Shown: in pieces, positions 54,582 through 64,000 of the stretch | Position numbering within the stretch: position 1 is the stretch's first letter | Layout: each line of letters opens with the position of its first letter | Assembly: GCF_001889525.1 (NCBI RefSeq) | Contig: NZ_CP018192.1 | Location: 904,501 to 968,500 of the forward strand | DNA from: Granulibacter bethesdensis | Lineage (GTDB): Bacteria; Pseudomonadota; Alphaproteobacteria; Acetobacterales; Acetobacteraceae | Direction of reading: 5' to 3' | DNA: 64,000 nt | Notes under the pieces: model-generated | Databases searched by the model: none | What the model saw: only the letters and a program-made list of their open reading frames with translations | Told to the model about the DNA's origin: nothing | Position numbers and translations under genes: made by a program

Positions 54582-56120
54582 TTATTCCGGTGCGTCTTGG
54601 GTTGCTGCGGCAAAGCGGATTGCTTCTTCCGCGGCACGGAACAGGGCGCGGGCTTTCTGCCGGGTTTCCTCGTATTCGGCAGCGGGATCGCTGTCGGCCA
54701 CTACCCCGCAGCCAGCCTGCACATGCATCATGCCATCCTTTACCACCGCGGTGCGCAGGCCGATGCAGGTATCCATGGTGCCATCAGCCGCGAAATAACC
54801 GATGCAGCCAGCGTATATCCCGCGCCGGTCGGGTTCCAGCTCCTCGATGATTTCCATCGCCCGGACTTTCGGCGCCCCACTCAGCGTGCCGGCAGGGAAC
54901 CCGGCACAGAGCGCATCGACCGCATCCAGACCCGCTTTCAGCCTGCCGCGCACTTCGGAAGAAATGTGCATCACATGGCTGAACCGCTCGATCACGAAGC
55001 TCTCCGTGACTCGTACGCTGCCGAGTTCGGAGACGCGGCCCACATCATTGCGGCCAAGATCGATCAGCATCAGATGCTCGGCCCGTTCCTTGGGGTCGGC
55101 AAGAAGCTCCTGCTCCAGCGCCTGATCTTCCTGCGGGGTTGCGCCGCGCCGTCTGGTGCCGGCAAGGGGACGGATCGTGACTTCCCCGTCGCGCAGGCGG
55201 ACCATGATTTCCGGGCTGCTGCCGACCACGGCAAAGCCGTCGAAAGCCAGATGATACAGGAACGGGGCCGGGTTAATCCTTCGCAAGGCCCGATACAGGG
55301 CGAGCGGTGGCAGGGAGAAGGGGGCCGAGAAGCGCTGGCTCGGTACGACCTGAAACACATCTCCAGCACGGATGTAGTCGATCGCCCGCACGACACCGGC
55401 CTCGAAATCCGCGCGGCTGATATTGGAGGAAGGCTCGATCGTGCCGCCGCCATCCTGAGGCGCGCCTGTCACCATGGCACAGGCAGGCAGAGGACCCGCC
55501 AGACGGGTGAGGGCAGCCGTGATTGTTGCGCAGGCCCGTTCATAAGCGTCCTGGGCGCTGATATCGGAGCGCGGGAAGAGAGGCGCTGCGAGGGTCAGGC
55601 CATCCTTGACCGTATCGAAAATCGCCATCAGGGAAGGGCGGCCCAGAATGGCTTCCGGCACGTCCAACATGGTCTGATTTTTGGTGGGCAGCACTTCCAT
55701 CTGCCGCACCATGTCATAGCCGAGATAGCCGACCAGCCCGGCTGCCATGGCGGGTAGACCATCCGGGATATCCAGCCTGGTCTCGGCGATCAGGCGGCGC
55801 AGACTGTCCAGCGGTGCGTCCGGTTCGGGTGTGAATGCATCAGCATCGATCAGGGCTGTCCGGTTGATTTCAGCCTGACCATTCCGGCACTGCCACAGCA
55901 GATCGGGGCGCAGGCCGATAATGGAATACCGCCCGCGCGTGGCGCCTCCCTCGACACTTTCCAGCAGGAAGGAGTTCGGCTCCCCGTTGGCCAGCTTCAG
56001 ATAGGCTGAGACCGGTGTTTCCAGATCGGCCACCGCCTGCGCCCAGACCAGCACGCCCTCACCACGATCATAGGCGGCCTGGACGGTTTCGAAATCCGGG
56101 AAAAAAGGCGGGGGCGTCAT
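54582..56120 (-). CDS. trpE: Anthranilate synthase component I
   Basis: TrpE converts chorismate and ammonia to anthranilate. The 512 residues show the tryptophan feedback motif LLES in NSFLLESVEGG (about residue 51), then QVVPSQRFSAPF, PFLYHLAFDGFAVVGSSPEIMVRLRDG, RPLAGTRRRG (chorismate site), ELLADPKERAEHLMLIDLGRNDVGRV (metal), HVMHISSEVRGRL and FPAGTLSGAPKVRAMEIIEELEPDRRGIYAGCIGY. The ATG overlaps the stop of the ppiD-like gene by 4 nt, so it seems to lack its own leader. Feedback inhibition rather than attenuation may dominate. Confidence 0.97.
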   Translation of the reverse strand: MTPPPFFPDFETVQAAYDRGEGVLVWAQAVADLETPVSAYLKLANGEPNSFLLESVEGGATRGRYSIIGLRPDLLWQCRNGQAEINRTALIDADAFTPEPDAPLDSLRRLIAETRLDIPDGLPAMAAGLVGYLGYDMVRQMEVLPTKNQTMLDVPEAILGRPSLMAIFDTVKDGLTLAAPLFPRSDISAQDAYERACATITAALTRLAGPLPACAMVTGAPQDGGGTIEPSSNISRADFEAGVVRAIDYIRAGDVFQVVPSQRFSAPFSLPPLALYRALRRINPAPFLYHLAFDGFAVVGSSPEIMVRLRDGEVTIRPLAGTRRRGATPQEDQALEQELLADPKERAEHLMLIDLGRNDVGRVSELGSVRVTESFVIERFSHVMHISSEVRGRLKAGLDAVDALCAGFPAGTLSGAPKVRAMEIIEELEPDRRGIYAGCIGYFAADGTMDTCIGLRTAVVKDGMMHVQAGCGVVADSDPAAEYEETRQKARALFRAAEEAIRFAAATQDAPE

Positions 56121-58048
56121 TGTTGCATAATCCGTTGCAGCAGAGCGTTGTTGACCCGTGCATCGGCTTTGGACCGCAGCGATGCGAGGAATGTATTTTC
56201 CAGATCCTCGGCCAGCCCTTGCGTGATCTGTTCCTGCGCCTGTGAGAAGGCAGCCGGGTCGTCCTTTTCTGTCGGGTTGAGAATACGGGTCAGGCGAATG
56301 ACCGCGAAGCCATCCGGCGTGTTCACCATGGTGCTGTCATTGAGTTTCAGGGCAAACAAGGCGCGCCGGGTATCGGCGCTGATATCGCCGGTTTCGCCTT
56401 TACGCGTCAGCATGGGAATCTGTTTCAGCGTGCCCCCGGAGAGAGTGACGGCATCAGCCACGGACTTTCCTTCCTGCAGAGCAAGCATGGCGCGGGTAGC
56501 GGCCTCTTCCTGACTGTGGCGGCGTTTGTCCTGTATCCAGTCCGCGGTCACTTCCGCTTTGACCTCCGAGTAGGGACGCAGGGCGCCGGGAATAATGTCC
56601 TCCACCTGCACGGCGAAATAGGTGGTTGGTCCGGCGGGTGCCCCCGGCTGGCTTTGCGGTGTCACGGGTACCAGATGGGGCGCATCACCTTTTTTCATAG
56701 AGAATGCGGCGGTGATGAGTGCCTGCTTCAACTGGTCAGAGCCGGGGATGGGGGCGGGGGCGCCTTCACGGGTATTGCCCTGCATGTCCAGTTGACCAGA
56801 GATCGCGGCCACCGCATCGGCGTCCGGCAGCTTGTCATCCAGCGTCGATCCCTGCGCAAACGCCTCGTCCAGATGGGAGGAGCGGTCATAGATCTGCTCC
56901 ATGGCGCGCTGGGTGGAGAGGATCTGCTTAATCTCCTCCTTCATATCCTCGAAGCTGCGATGGGTGGCAGGCTGGATTTTGCCGACACGCACGATATGCC
57001 AGCCGAGCGAATCGTGAACCGGTCCGGCAATCTGATCGGTTTTCGTGGTCTCGAAAGCCAGAGGCATGAGATCAGGGAGCGGCAGCTGTTGCATTGTAAT
57101 GGCGGTCAGTTCCACCGCGCTGCCGCCATCGGCGTTGGCCAGAGCACTGATTTTTTTCCAGTCGGCACCGCTTTTCCATTGTGCGGCCAGCGCTTTGGCC
57201 TTGGCTTCATCCGGCATCAGAACGATGCTGACATCCCGCTTTTCCGGTGTGTCGAAATGGCTGCCATTCGCGTCGTACCAGGCGCGGAGGTCTTTTTCCG
57301 GCACCTCTATGGCTTTGGCGACCGTTTCCGGGGTCAGGACAATGGCCTTGATCCGGCGATATTCCGGGGCGGTATAGCGTGCGGGATGGTTGGCCCAGTA
57401 ACGCTCCAGCTGCTTGTCAGTCGGCTGGGGCGGGGCAGGTGCTGCGGAGACCGGGACTTCGATCATGTCCCCGCTGCGCTGCTCCTTCTGCCAGGCGAAG
57501 AGCGGAGCCACCAGAATTTTTGGGGCGCTGGCTCCGGCGCGGATTGCGTCCAGCAGCTGACGTTCTGTGATGGTGTGCCGCAAATAGGCGACATAGCTGT
57601 CTTCCGTCAGCCCCACACTGTTCAGCACAGCCTGAAAGCGTGCCTGATCAAACTGGCCCTGATCGTTTTTAAAGGCAGGAATAGCGTAGGTCGCCTGCCG
57701 GATATCGGCATCCGGTGTGGTCAGCCCCATTTTTCTGGTCAGGTCATCCAGCACTGTCTCCGTCACCATCTGCTGCAAAGCCTGCTGGGCCACCATTTTG
57801 CGGATGTCGGGCGGCACATCCTGCCGTCCCGCGCCCATCTGCTGGCGCACGCGATTCAGCTCTCTCTGATAGGTGGCCTGAAAAGCCTGCGGTTCGATCC
57901 GGCTTCCATTGACGGTTGCAAGCGCGCCTCCCCCGGTGGCCTGGGTCCAGACATCGGAGAATCCCCATCCCACGAAGGCCAGCACCAGCAGCCCGAACAA
58001 CAGGCGCACAGGCCACGCATTGAGAGAGTTTCGGAAGACAGCGAGCAT
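56117..58048 (-). CDS. PpiD-like periplasmic folding factor (SurA_N / parvulin)
   Basis: A 643-residue PpiD-type protein. A single membrane span (about residues 13-31, RLLFGLLVLAFVGWGFSDVW) is followed by the SurA_N-like chaperone segment (ALATVNGSRIEPQAFQATYQRELNRVRQQMG), and a parvulin-like domain near residues 230-360 with PDEAKAKALAAQWKSGADWKKISALANADGG and GPVHDSLGWHIVRVGKIQPATHRSFEDMKEEI. A second, divergent C-terminal half follows. It assists folding of exported proteins. The start could be 58048 or 58063; neither has a clear ribosome site. It is transcribed into trpE with an ATGA overlap, a common alphaproteobacterial order. Confidence 0.9.
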   Translation of the reverse strand: MLAVFRNSLNAWPVRLLFGLLVLAFVGWGFSDVWTQATGGGALATVNGSRIEPQAFQATYQRELNRVRQQMGAGRQDVPPDIRKMVAQQALQQMVTETVLDDLTRKMGLTTPDADIRQATYAIPAFKNDQGQFDQARFQAVLNSVGLTEDSYVAYLRHTITERQLLDAIRAGASAPKILVAPLFAWQKEQRSGDMIEVPVSAAPAPPQPTDKQLERYWANHPARYTAPEYRRIKAIVLTPETVAKAIEVPEKDLRAWYDANGSHFDTPEKRDVSIVLMPDEAKAKALAAQWKSGADWKKISALANADGGSAVELTAITMQQLPLPDLMPLAFETTKTDQIAGPVHDSLGWHIVRVGKIQPATHRSFEDMKEEIKQILSTQRAMEQIYDRSSHLDEAFAQGSTLDDKLPDADAVAAISGQLDMQGNTREGAPAPIPGSDQLKQALITAAFSMKKGDAPHLVPVTPQSQPGAPAGPTTYFAVQVEDIIPGALRPYSEVKAEVTADWIQDKRRHSQEEAATRAMLALQEGKSVADAVTLSGGTLKQIPMLTRKGETGDISADTRRALFALKLNDSTMVNTPDGFAVIRLTRILNPTEKDDPAAFSQAQEQITQGLAEDLENTFLASLRSKADARVNNALLQRIMQQ

Positions 58049-58233
58049 GGGGCAGGTATCCATGGAGCGTATGAGGGCCGGCACCATAATGCGGCTTGAC
58101 CGTCAGGGAAATGGTCTCGCTGGTGCTGATAAAGCCGGGTTGCATTTTGCGTCTTGCCGGGAACCCCCTTACTGAGAGACCGTCCATGCCGCAGAAAGAC
58201 GGTTGTTAGATTTCGGAAGGATCCCGATACGCC

Positions 58234-58983
58234 ATGCGCCAGCTGATTGCCGGAAACTGGAAAATGAACGGGCTGCGCAGTACATCGGAGTCGTTGTTAC
58301 AGGCTCTGCGGAATGCGGCCCCTCATGTGCTCCAGAATTGCGACATGCTGATCTGCCCACCCGCGACACTGATTGCACAGGCTGCATCGATTCTGGCCGG
58401 TAGCGGGATTGAGGTCGGGGCGCAGGATTGTCATATGGCCCGTTCCGGCGCGCATACGGGCGATCTGTCTGCGGAAATGCTGGTCGAGGCAGGTGCGCGC
58501 TGGGTGATTCTGGGTCATTCGGAGCGCCGCCGCGATCATGGTGAATTGAGCGAAACGGTGCGTGAGAAAGTACTCGCAGCCCGCCAGTTCGGTCTGACCC
58601 CGATTGTCTGCGTCGGTGAAACGGAGGATGAGCGCGCCTCCGGCCGGGAAACGGAGATTGTTGGCTGGCAGATCAAGGGCAGCCTGCCGGACGGGTTTGC
58701 AGCGGACTCGAAAGGCGTTATCGCCTACGAGCCGGTTTGGGCCATCGGTACCGGGCGCACAGCAACGGTAGAGGATGTGGCCATGATGCATGCCTTCATC
58801 CGCGAGGAACTGGTCCGCCAGTTCGGAGAAGCCGGGCGGAGCATCCGGATTTTATATGGCGGCTCGGTCAAGCCGGAGAATGCGGCCAGCCTGCTGCGCG
58901 TGCCGGAGGTTGGTGGTGCGCTGGTTGGGGGCGCGAGCCTGTCGGAACAGGATTTTCTGGCCATTGCCGAGGCTTCTGTCTGA
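58234..58983 (+). CDS. tpiA: Triosephosphate isomerase
   Basis: TpiA interconverts dihydroxyacetone phosphate and glyceraldehyde 3-phosphate. The 249 residues show RQLIAGNWKMNG (substrate Asn/Lys), VILGHSERRRDHGE (catalytic His), VIAYEPVWAIGTGRTAT (catalytic Glu and flexible loop) and RILYGGSVKPENA (phosphate site). AAGGAT precedes the ATG by about 12 nt. It diverges from the ppiD-like gene and starts the tpiA-secG-pyrG-kdsA run common in alphaproteobacteria. Confidence 0.97.
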   Translation: MRQLIAGNWKMNGLRSTSESLLQALRNAAPHVLQNCDMLICPPATLIAQAASILAGSGIEVGAQDCHMARSGAHTGDLSAEMLVEAGARWVILGHSERRRDHGELSETVREKVLAARQFGLTPIVCVGETEDERASGRETEIVGWQIKGSLPDGFAADSKGVIAYEPVWAIGTGRTATVEDVAMMHAFIREELVRQFGEAGRSIRILYGGSVKPENAASLLRVPEVGGALVGGASLSEQDFLAIAEASV

Positions 58984-59240
58984 CCAGAAGCCGGCTTGCA
59001 AGGATGGGGCGAGCATCCCGGCATAGGGGGTGCCTGCATTTTGCGTAACGGAATGCTTTGCAGAGTCCGGGCATATCTGTAGAAACCGCGCCGGTTACCT
59101 GCTGCGGTCACCCCTTTTAGGTCACAGGGCCTTTGTCATGTCGGCATGATGGCTTTGAAAGACGATCCTCGGCTCTGACCGTGCTATATGGTTGGAACGA
59201 TCATCTGGAATAACCGGCCCCCGGCCGCGAAAGGCTGCTT

Positions 59241-59648
59241 ATGAATACCGTGCTGCTGATAATCCACCTGTTCGTGACTCTGGCGCTGATCGGCGTGGTT
59301 CTGATCCAGCGCAGCGAAGGGGGCGGTCTGGGTATTGGCGGCTCCCAGGGAATGGGATCGTTCATGAGCGGCCGCGGCACCGCCAATCTGCTGACGCGCA
59401 CCACGGCGATTCTGGCGACGCTGTTCATGCTGCTTTCTTTGGCGCTTGCGCTGCTCAATCGCGGTACGGCGGGTGTCGGCCATTCCGTACTGTTCGGTCA
59501 GGGCACGCCTGCTGCACCTTCCAGCACGCTGCCTTCCTTGCCTGCTGCCCCGCCTGCGCATCCCGCAGCCGGCAGCCAGTCTGCCGCGCCGGATGCAAAG
59601 ACGGCTGCTCCCAAGGCTCCCTCGGCACCACAGGTGCCGGCGAATTGA
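59241..59648 (+). CDS. secG: Preprotein translocase subunit SecG
   Basis: SecG is the small membrane partner of SecYE. The 135 residues start NTVLLIIHLFVTLALIGVVLIQRSEGGGLGIGGSQG (first span and the conserved QRSEGGGLG loop) and continue with RGTANLLTRTTAILATLFMLLSLALALL (second span, about residues 50-77). A Pro/Ala/Ser-rich tail of about 50 residues follows, longer than in E. coli but common in alphaproteobacteria. The 256 nt before it hold no gene that I can see. Confidence 0.96.
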   Translation: MNTVLLIIHLFVTLALIGVVLIQRSEGGGLGIGGSQGMGSFMSGRGTANLLTRTTAILATLFMLLSLALALLNRGTAGVGHSVLFGQGTPAAPSSTLPSLPAAPPAHPAAGSQSAAPDAKTAAPKAPSAPQVPAN

Positions 59649-59707
59649 TGATGGGCGCGTCTCGTCACGCACAGTGTTTGTCCTGTTCCTTTGCCACAGA
59701 AGATTGA

Positions 59708-62189
<2,482 letters not shown>

Positions 62190-62229
62190 AGCCAGAGCGT
62201 ATGATCATCTAACGGGAGGGGAAACAAGC

Positions 62230-63057
62230 ATGACCGCCGATAAACCCCTCCGTTACTGGCAGGATATGAGCTGGCCCGAGATTGCCGCCCTCGATAAGGA
62301 GGGCGCCATTGCTGTTCTGCCTGTTGCGGCGGTGGAACAGCACGGGCCGCATCTGCCCCTCTGGGTCGATGCAGCCATCAATGAGGGGCTTCTGAAGCTT
62401 GCTCTCGATCGCGTGCCTGACGACATGCAGGTGTTGGCACTGCCGATGCAGGCCGTGGGATGGAGTGAAGAGCATATTGCTTTTCCGGGTACGCTGACCC
62501 TCTCTGCAGATACGCTGTTGGCTGTATTGCGTGATCTGGGGGGCAGTGTGGCGCGTGCCGGATTCAGGCGTCTGGTGCTTCTGAATTCCCATGGCGGGCA
62601 GCCGCAGATTCTCGATATCGTGGCGCGGGAGCTTCGTATCCGTTTCGGCATGTTCGTCACGGTGTGTGGCTGGACCAAGCTCGGGGTGCCGGACGGTCTA
62701 TTCTCGCCGCTGGAACGGTCGACGGGCATTCATGGGGGGGCGCTGGAAACATCTCTGATGATGCATCTGCGGCCCGATCAATTGCGCCTGTCACGGATCG
62801 ATGATTTCGTGCCGGCGCATCGCGATGATTCTCATCAGCATCTTTCGGCGACAGGACGGATTCCCTATGCTTGGACGGCGCAGGATCTGAATCCCGGCGG
62901 AGCATGCGGGGATGCCAGAGCGGCCAGTGCAGAGAAGGGACATATTCTGGCCGAGCATCTGGCCAGCCAGTTCGTCAGCCTGCTCCATGAGATTGAAAAA
63001 TTCGATCTGGCCCGGTTGCAGGAGGCGATTGATTCATCGCTTGTAAAACGACAGTGA
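62230..63057 (+). CDS. Creatininase-family amidohydrolase
   Basis: A 275-residue creatininase-family metal hydrolase. Metal-ligand motifs are visible in AVLPVAAVEQHGPHLPLWVDA (Glu and His, about residues 29-49), VGWSEEHIAFPGTLTL, VLLNSHGGQPQIL and GIHGGALETSLMMHLRP. Family members hydrolyse creatinine or related amides, some act in cofactor pathways (MftE, FAPy deformylase), so the substrate cannot be named. The ATG at 62230 has GGGAGGGG about 9 nt upstream; the longer reading overlaps kdsA. Confidence 0.88.
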   Translation: MTADKPLRYWQDMSWPEIAALDKEGAIAVLPVAAVEQHGPHLPLWVDAAINEGLLKLALDRVPDDMQVLALPMQAVGWSEEHIAFPGTLTLSADTLLAVLRDLGGSVARAGFRRLVLLNSHGGQPQILDIVARELRIRFGMFVTVCGWTKLGVPDGLFSPLERSTGIHGGALETSLMMHLRPDQLRLSRIDDFVPAHRDDSHQHLSATGRIPYAWTAQDLNPGGACGDARAASAEKGHILAEHLASQFVSLLHEIEKFDLARLQEAIDSSLVKRQ

Positions 63058-63132
63058 AACGAAATCCGGGACAGGATGTTGTAACCCGGATCAGCCTGAC
63101 CAGGGCGACAACATCAGGACAGGATTCAGACG

Positions 63133-63573
63133 ATGACGCTGATTGATAGGAACGGCTTCGACAGGGCGGGCCGGTTCATGAATTTCAGTCGGCGAATAGC
63201 GGGCATTCTGAGCGTGGCGATATTATTGTTGCTGACAGCCTGTTTCCATCATCCGGCGCAGAATTACTTCATATTCTTTGCCCCGGATGCATCTCAACCG
63301 AAAGCGGACAGCCTGCCGATTTTGAAAGTGGCGGTGACCTACGCCAAGGATCATCCCGATCAGAATATCATTGTGGTCGGTTATACGGACCCTGTCGGCT
63401 CGGCCAAGGATAATCATGATTTGTCGGAAGAGCGTGCCGACACCATTCGCAAGGATCTGATCAAGGCCGGTATTCCGCAGGCCCGGATCACAGCGCGAGG
63501 TCATGGACAGACCCAGCCGGAATGGAACAATCAGGAAAGCCGTCGTGTCGAGATCAGATTCGAGCACCCCTGA
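63133..63573 (+). CDS. OmpA-family lipoprotein
   Basis: A 146-residue protein. A signal peptide ends in the lipobox LLTAC (Cys at about residue 37), which would anchor it to the outer membrane. The OmpA-like peptidoglycan-binding domain follows, with NIIVVGYTDPVGSAKDNHDLSEERADTIRKDLIKAGIPQARITARGHGQTQPEWNNQESRRVEIRF (about residues 79-143), including the diaminopimelate-binding Asp and Arg. The start at 63133 has AGGA 8 nt upstream; an internal ATG at 63178 is possible. It lies 15 nt before the phosphatase gene. Confidence 0.88.
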   Translation: MTLIDRNGFDRAGRFMNFSRRIAGILSVAILLLLTACFHHPAQNYFIFFAPDASQPKADSLPILKVAVTYAKDHPDQNIIVVGYTDPVGSAKDNHDLSEERADTIRKDLIKAGIPQARITARGHGQTQPEWNNQESRRVEIRFEHP

Positions 63574-63588
63574 TGAGGAGACTGGATC

Positions 63589-64000
63589 ATGAAACAGTCT
63601 TCTGGCGCAGTTCTGTTTGTCTGTCTGGGTAATATATGCCGTTCTCCATTGGCAGAGGCTGCTTTTCGGAGGGAGGTGAAGCATACCGGCCTGACGGTAG
63701 ATATTGATTCTGCCGGGACGGGAGGTTGGCACGCGGGAGACCCCCCTGATCCCCGTGCGCAGACCATAGCGTGGCGCCATGGAGTGGATATTTCAGACTA
63801 TCGGGCGAGACAGATCAGTGCGGAAGATTTTAATCGTTTCACGCATATCATCGCATTGGACCGCGACAATCTGGCGGCCTTACGCCGTTTGCGCCCGAAG
63901 GACTGCTTAGCTTCCCTCAGCCTGCTTTTGGATGAAGTGCCTGGACGGGAGGGACAGTCAGTTGCCGACCCGTATTATGGCGACCTGAAAGATTTCGAGG
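63589..64000 (+). CDS. Low-molecular-weight protein tyrosine phosphatase, 3' partial
   Basis: The gene runs off the window. The 137 visible residues start MKQSSGAVLFVCLGNICRSPLAEAAFR with the catalytic C-x5-R loop CLGNICR(S), then SAGTGGWHAGDPPDPRA, and reach the general-acid motif DPYYGD just before the window end. GAGGAG lies 8 nt before the ATG. Such enzymes (Wzb/Etp-like or eukaryotic-type) remove phosphate from tyrosine in kinases or small substrates. There is no adjacent tyrosine kinase within the window, so its partner is unknown. Confidence 0.93.
   Translation, partial: MKQSSGAVLFVCLGNICRSPLAEAAFRREVKHTGLTVDIDSAGTGGWHAGDPPDPRAQTIAWRHGVDISDYRARQISAEDFNRFTHIIALDRDNLAALRRLRPKDCLASLSLLLDEVPGREGQSVADPYYGDLKDFE

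Noticed and set aside
56516-58099. 527-codon open frame on the plus strand
   Set aside because: Mirror frame of the ppiD-like gene, which has clear membrane span and parvulin features; the opposite frame has none.
58984-59240. Possible RNA gene or riboswitch between tpiA and secG
   Set aside because: Read for stems and conserved motifs; nothing beyond weak hairpins, so it is treated as an ordinary promoter region.

Overview
The window looks like a chromosomal segment of an alphaproteobacterium, most likely an acetic-acid bacterium (Acetobacteraceae) of the Granulibacter type. This is inferred from gene content: a bacterial formyltransferase/hydrolase (Fhc) C1 branch, a three-subunit molybdenum/FeS/cytochrome c dehydrogenase of the acetic-acid-bacterial aldehyde dehydrogenase kind, an oxalate uptake and activation module, a lactate permease, the alphaproteobacterial order trpGDC-moaC-moeA-lexA, and a GTTC-N7-GTTC SOS box. 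No species was confirmed by database search. I saw no insertion sequence, phage, CRISPR array, rRNA or tRNA; this reads as core chromosome with metabolic modules. The only gene-free stretch above 300 bases is 7134-7602, which is full of regulatory signals.

Region 1 (1-4830): fhcA (5' end outside the window), fhcD, fhcC and a glutamine-synthetase-like ligase form one plus-strand operon in which each stop codon overlaps the next start by 4 nt. It closes at a strong bidirectional terminator. Region 2 (4830-17600): metE on the minus strand sits behind a cobalamin riboswitch with a good promoter. A DUF1826 gene diverges from it behind a perfect 18-nt Zur-like palindrome. Then come a lactate permease, an aldo/keto reductase, a flavoprotein, a small membrane protein, and an oxalate module (PanE-like reductase, oxalyl-CoA-synthetase-like ligase, OxlT-like antiporter), then a DedA protein.

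Region 3 (17820-28400): the FeS/molybdopterin/cytochrome c dehydrogenase operon, then galM, an AsmA-family protein and zwf on the minus strand, a GST, a SAM methyltransferase and rpmG, which is too short for most ORF cut-offs. Region 4 (28235-39865): one long minus-strand block transcribed pyrB, Prx-like, pyrC, plsY, dprA, topA, rnr, S41 protease, rpmG, with many 1-4 nt overlaps. The Prx-like protein has lost its peroxidatic cysteine and the PyrC protein has lost its metal-binding HxH.

Region 5 (39946-47140): a LysR regulator divergent from a YdeP/FdhF-type molybdoenzyme, then gltX and comEC. Region 6 (47134-58048): a minus-strand supra-operon ppiD, trpE, DUF488, TPR-glycosyltransferase-like, trpG, trpD, trpC, moaC, moeA, then lexA with its own SOS boxes. 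Region 7 (58234-64000): tpiA, secG, pyrG, kdsA, a creatininase-family hydrolase, an OmpA-like lipoprotein and the start of a low-molecular-weight protein tyrosine phosphatase cut by the window end.
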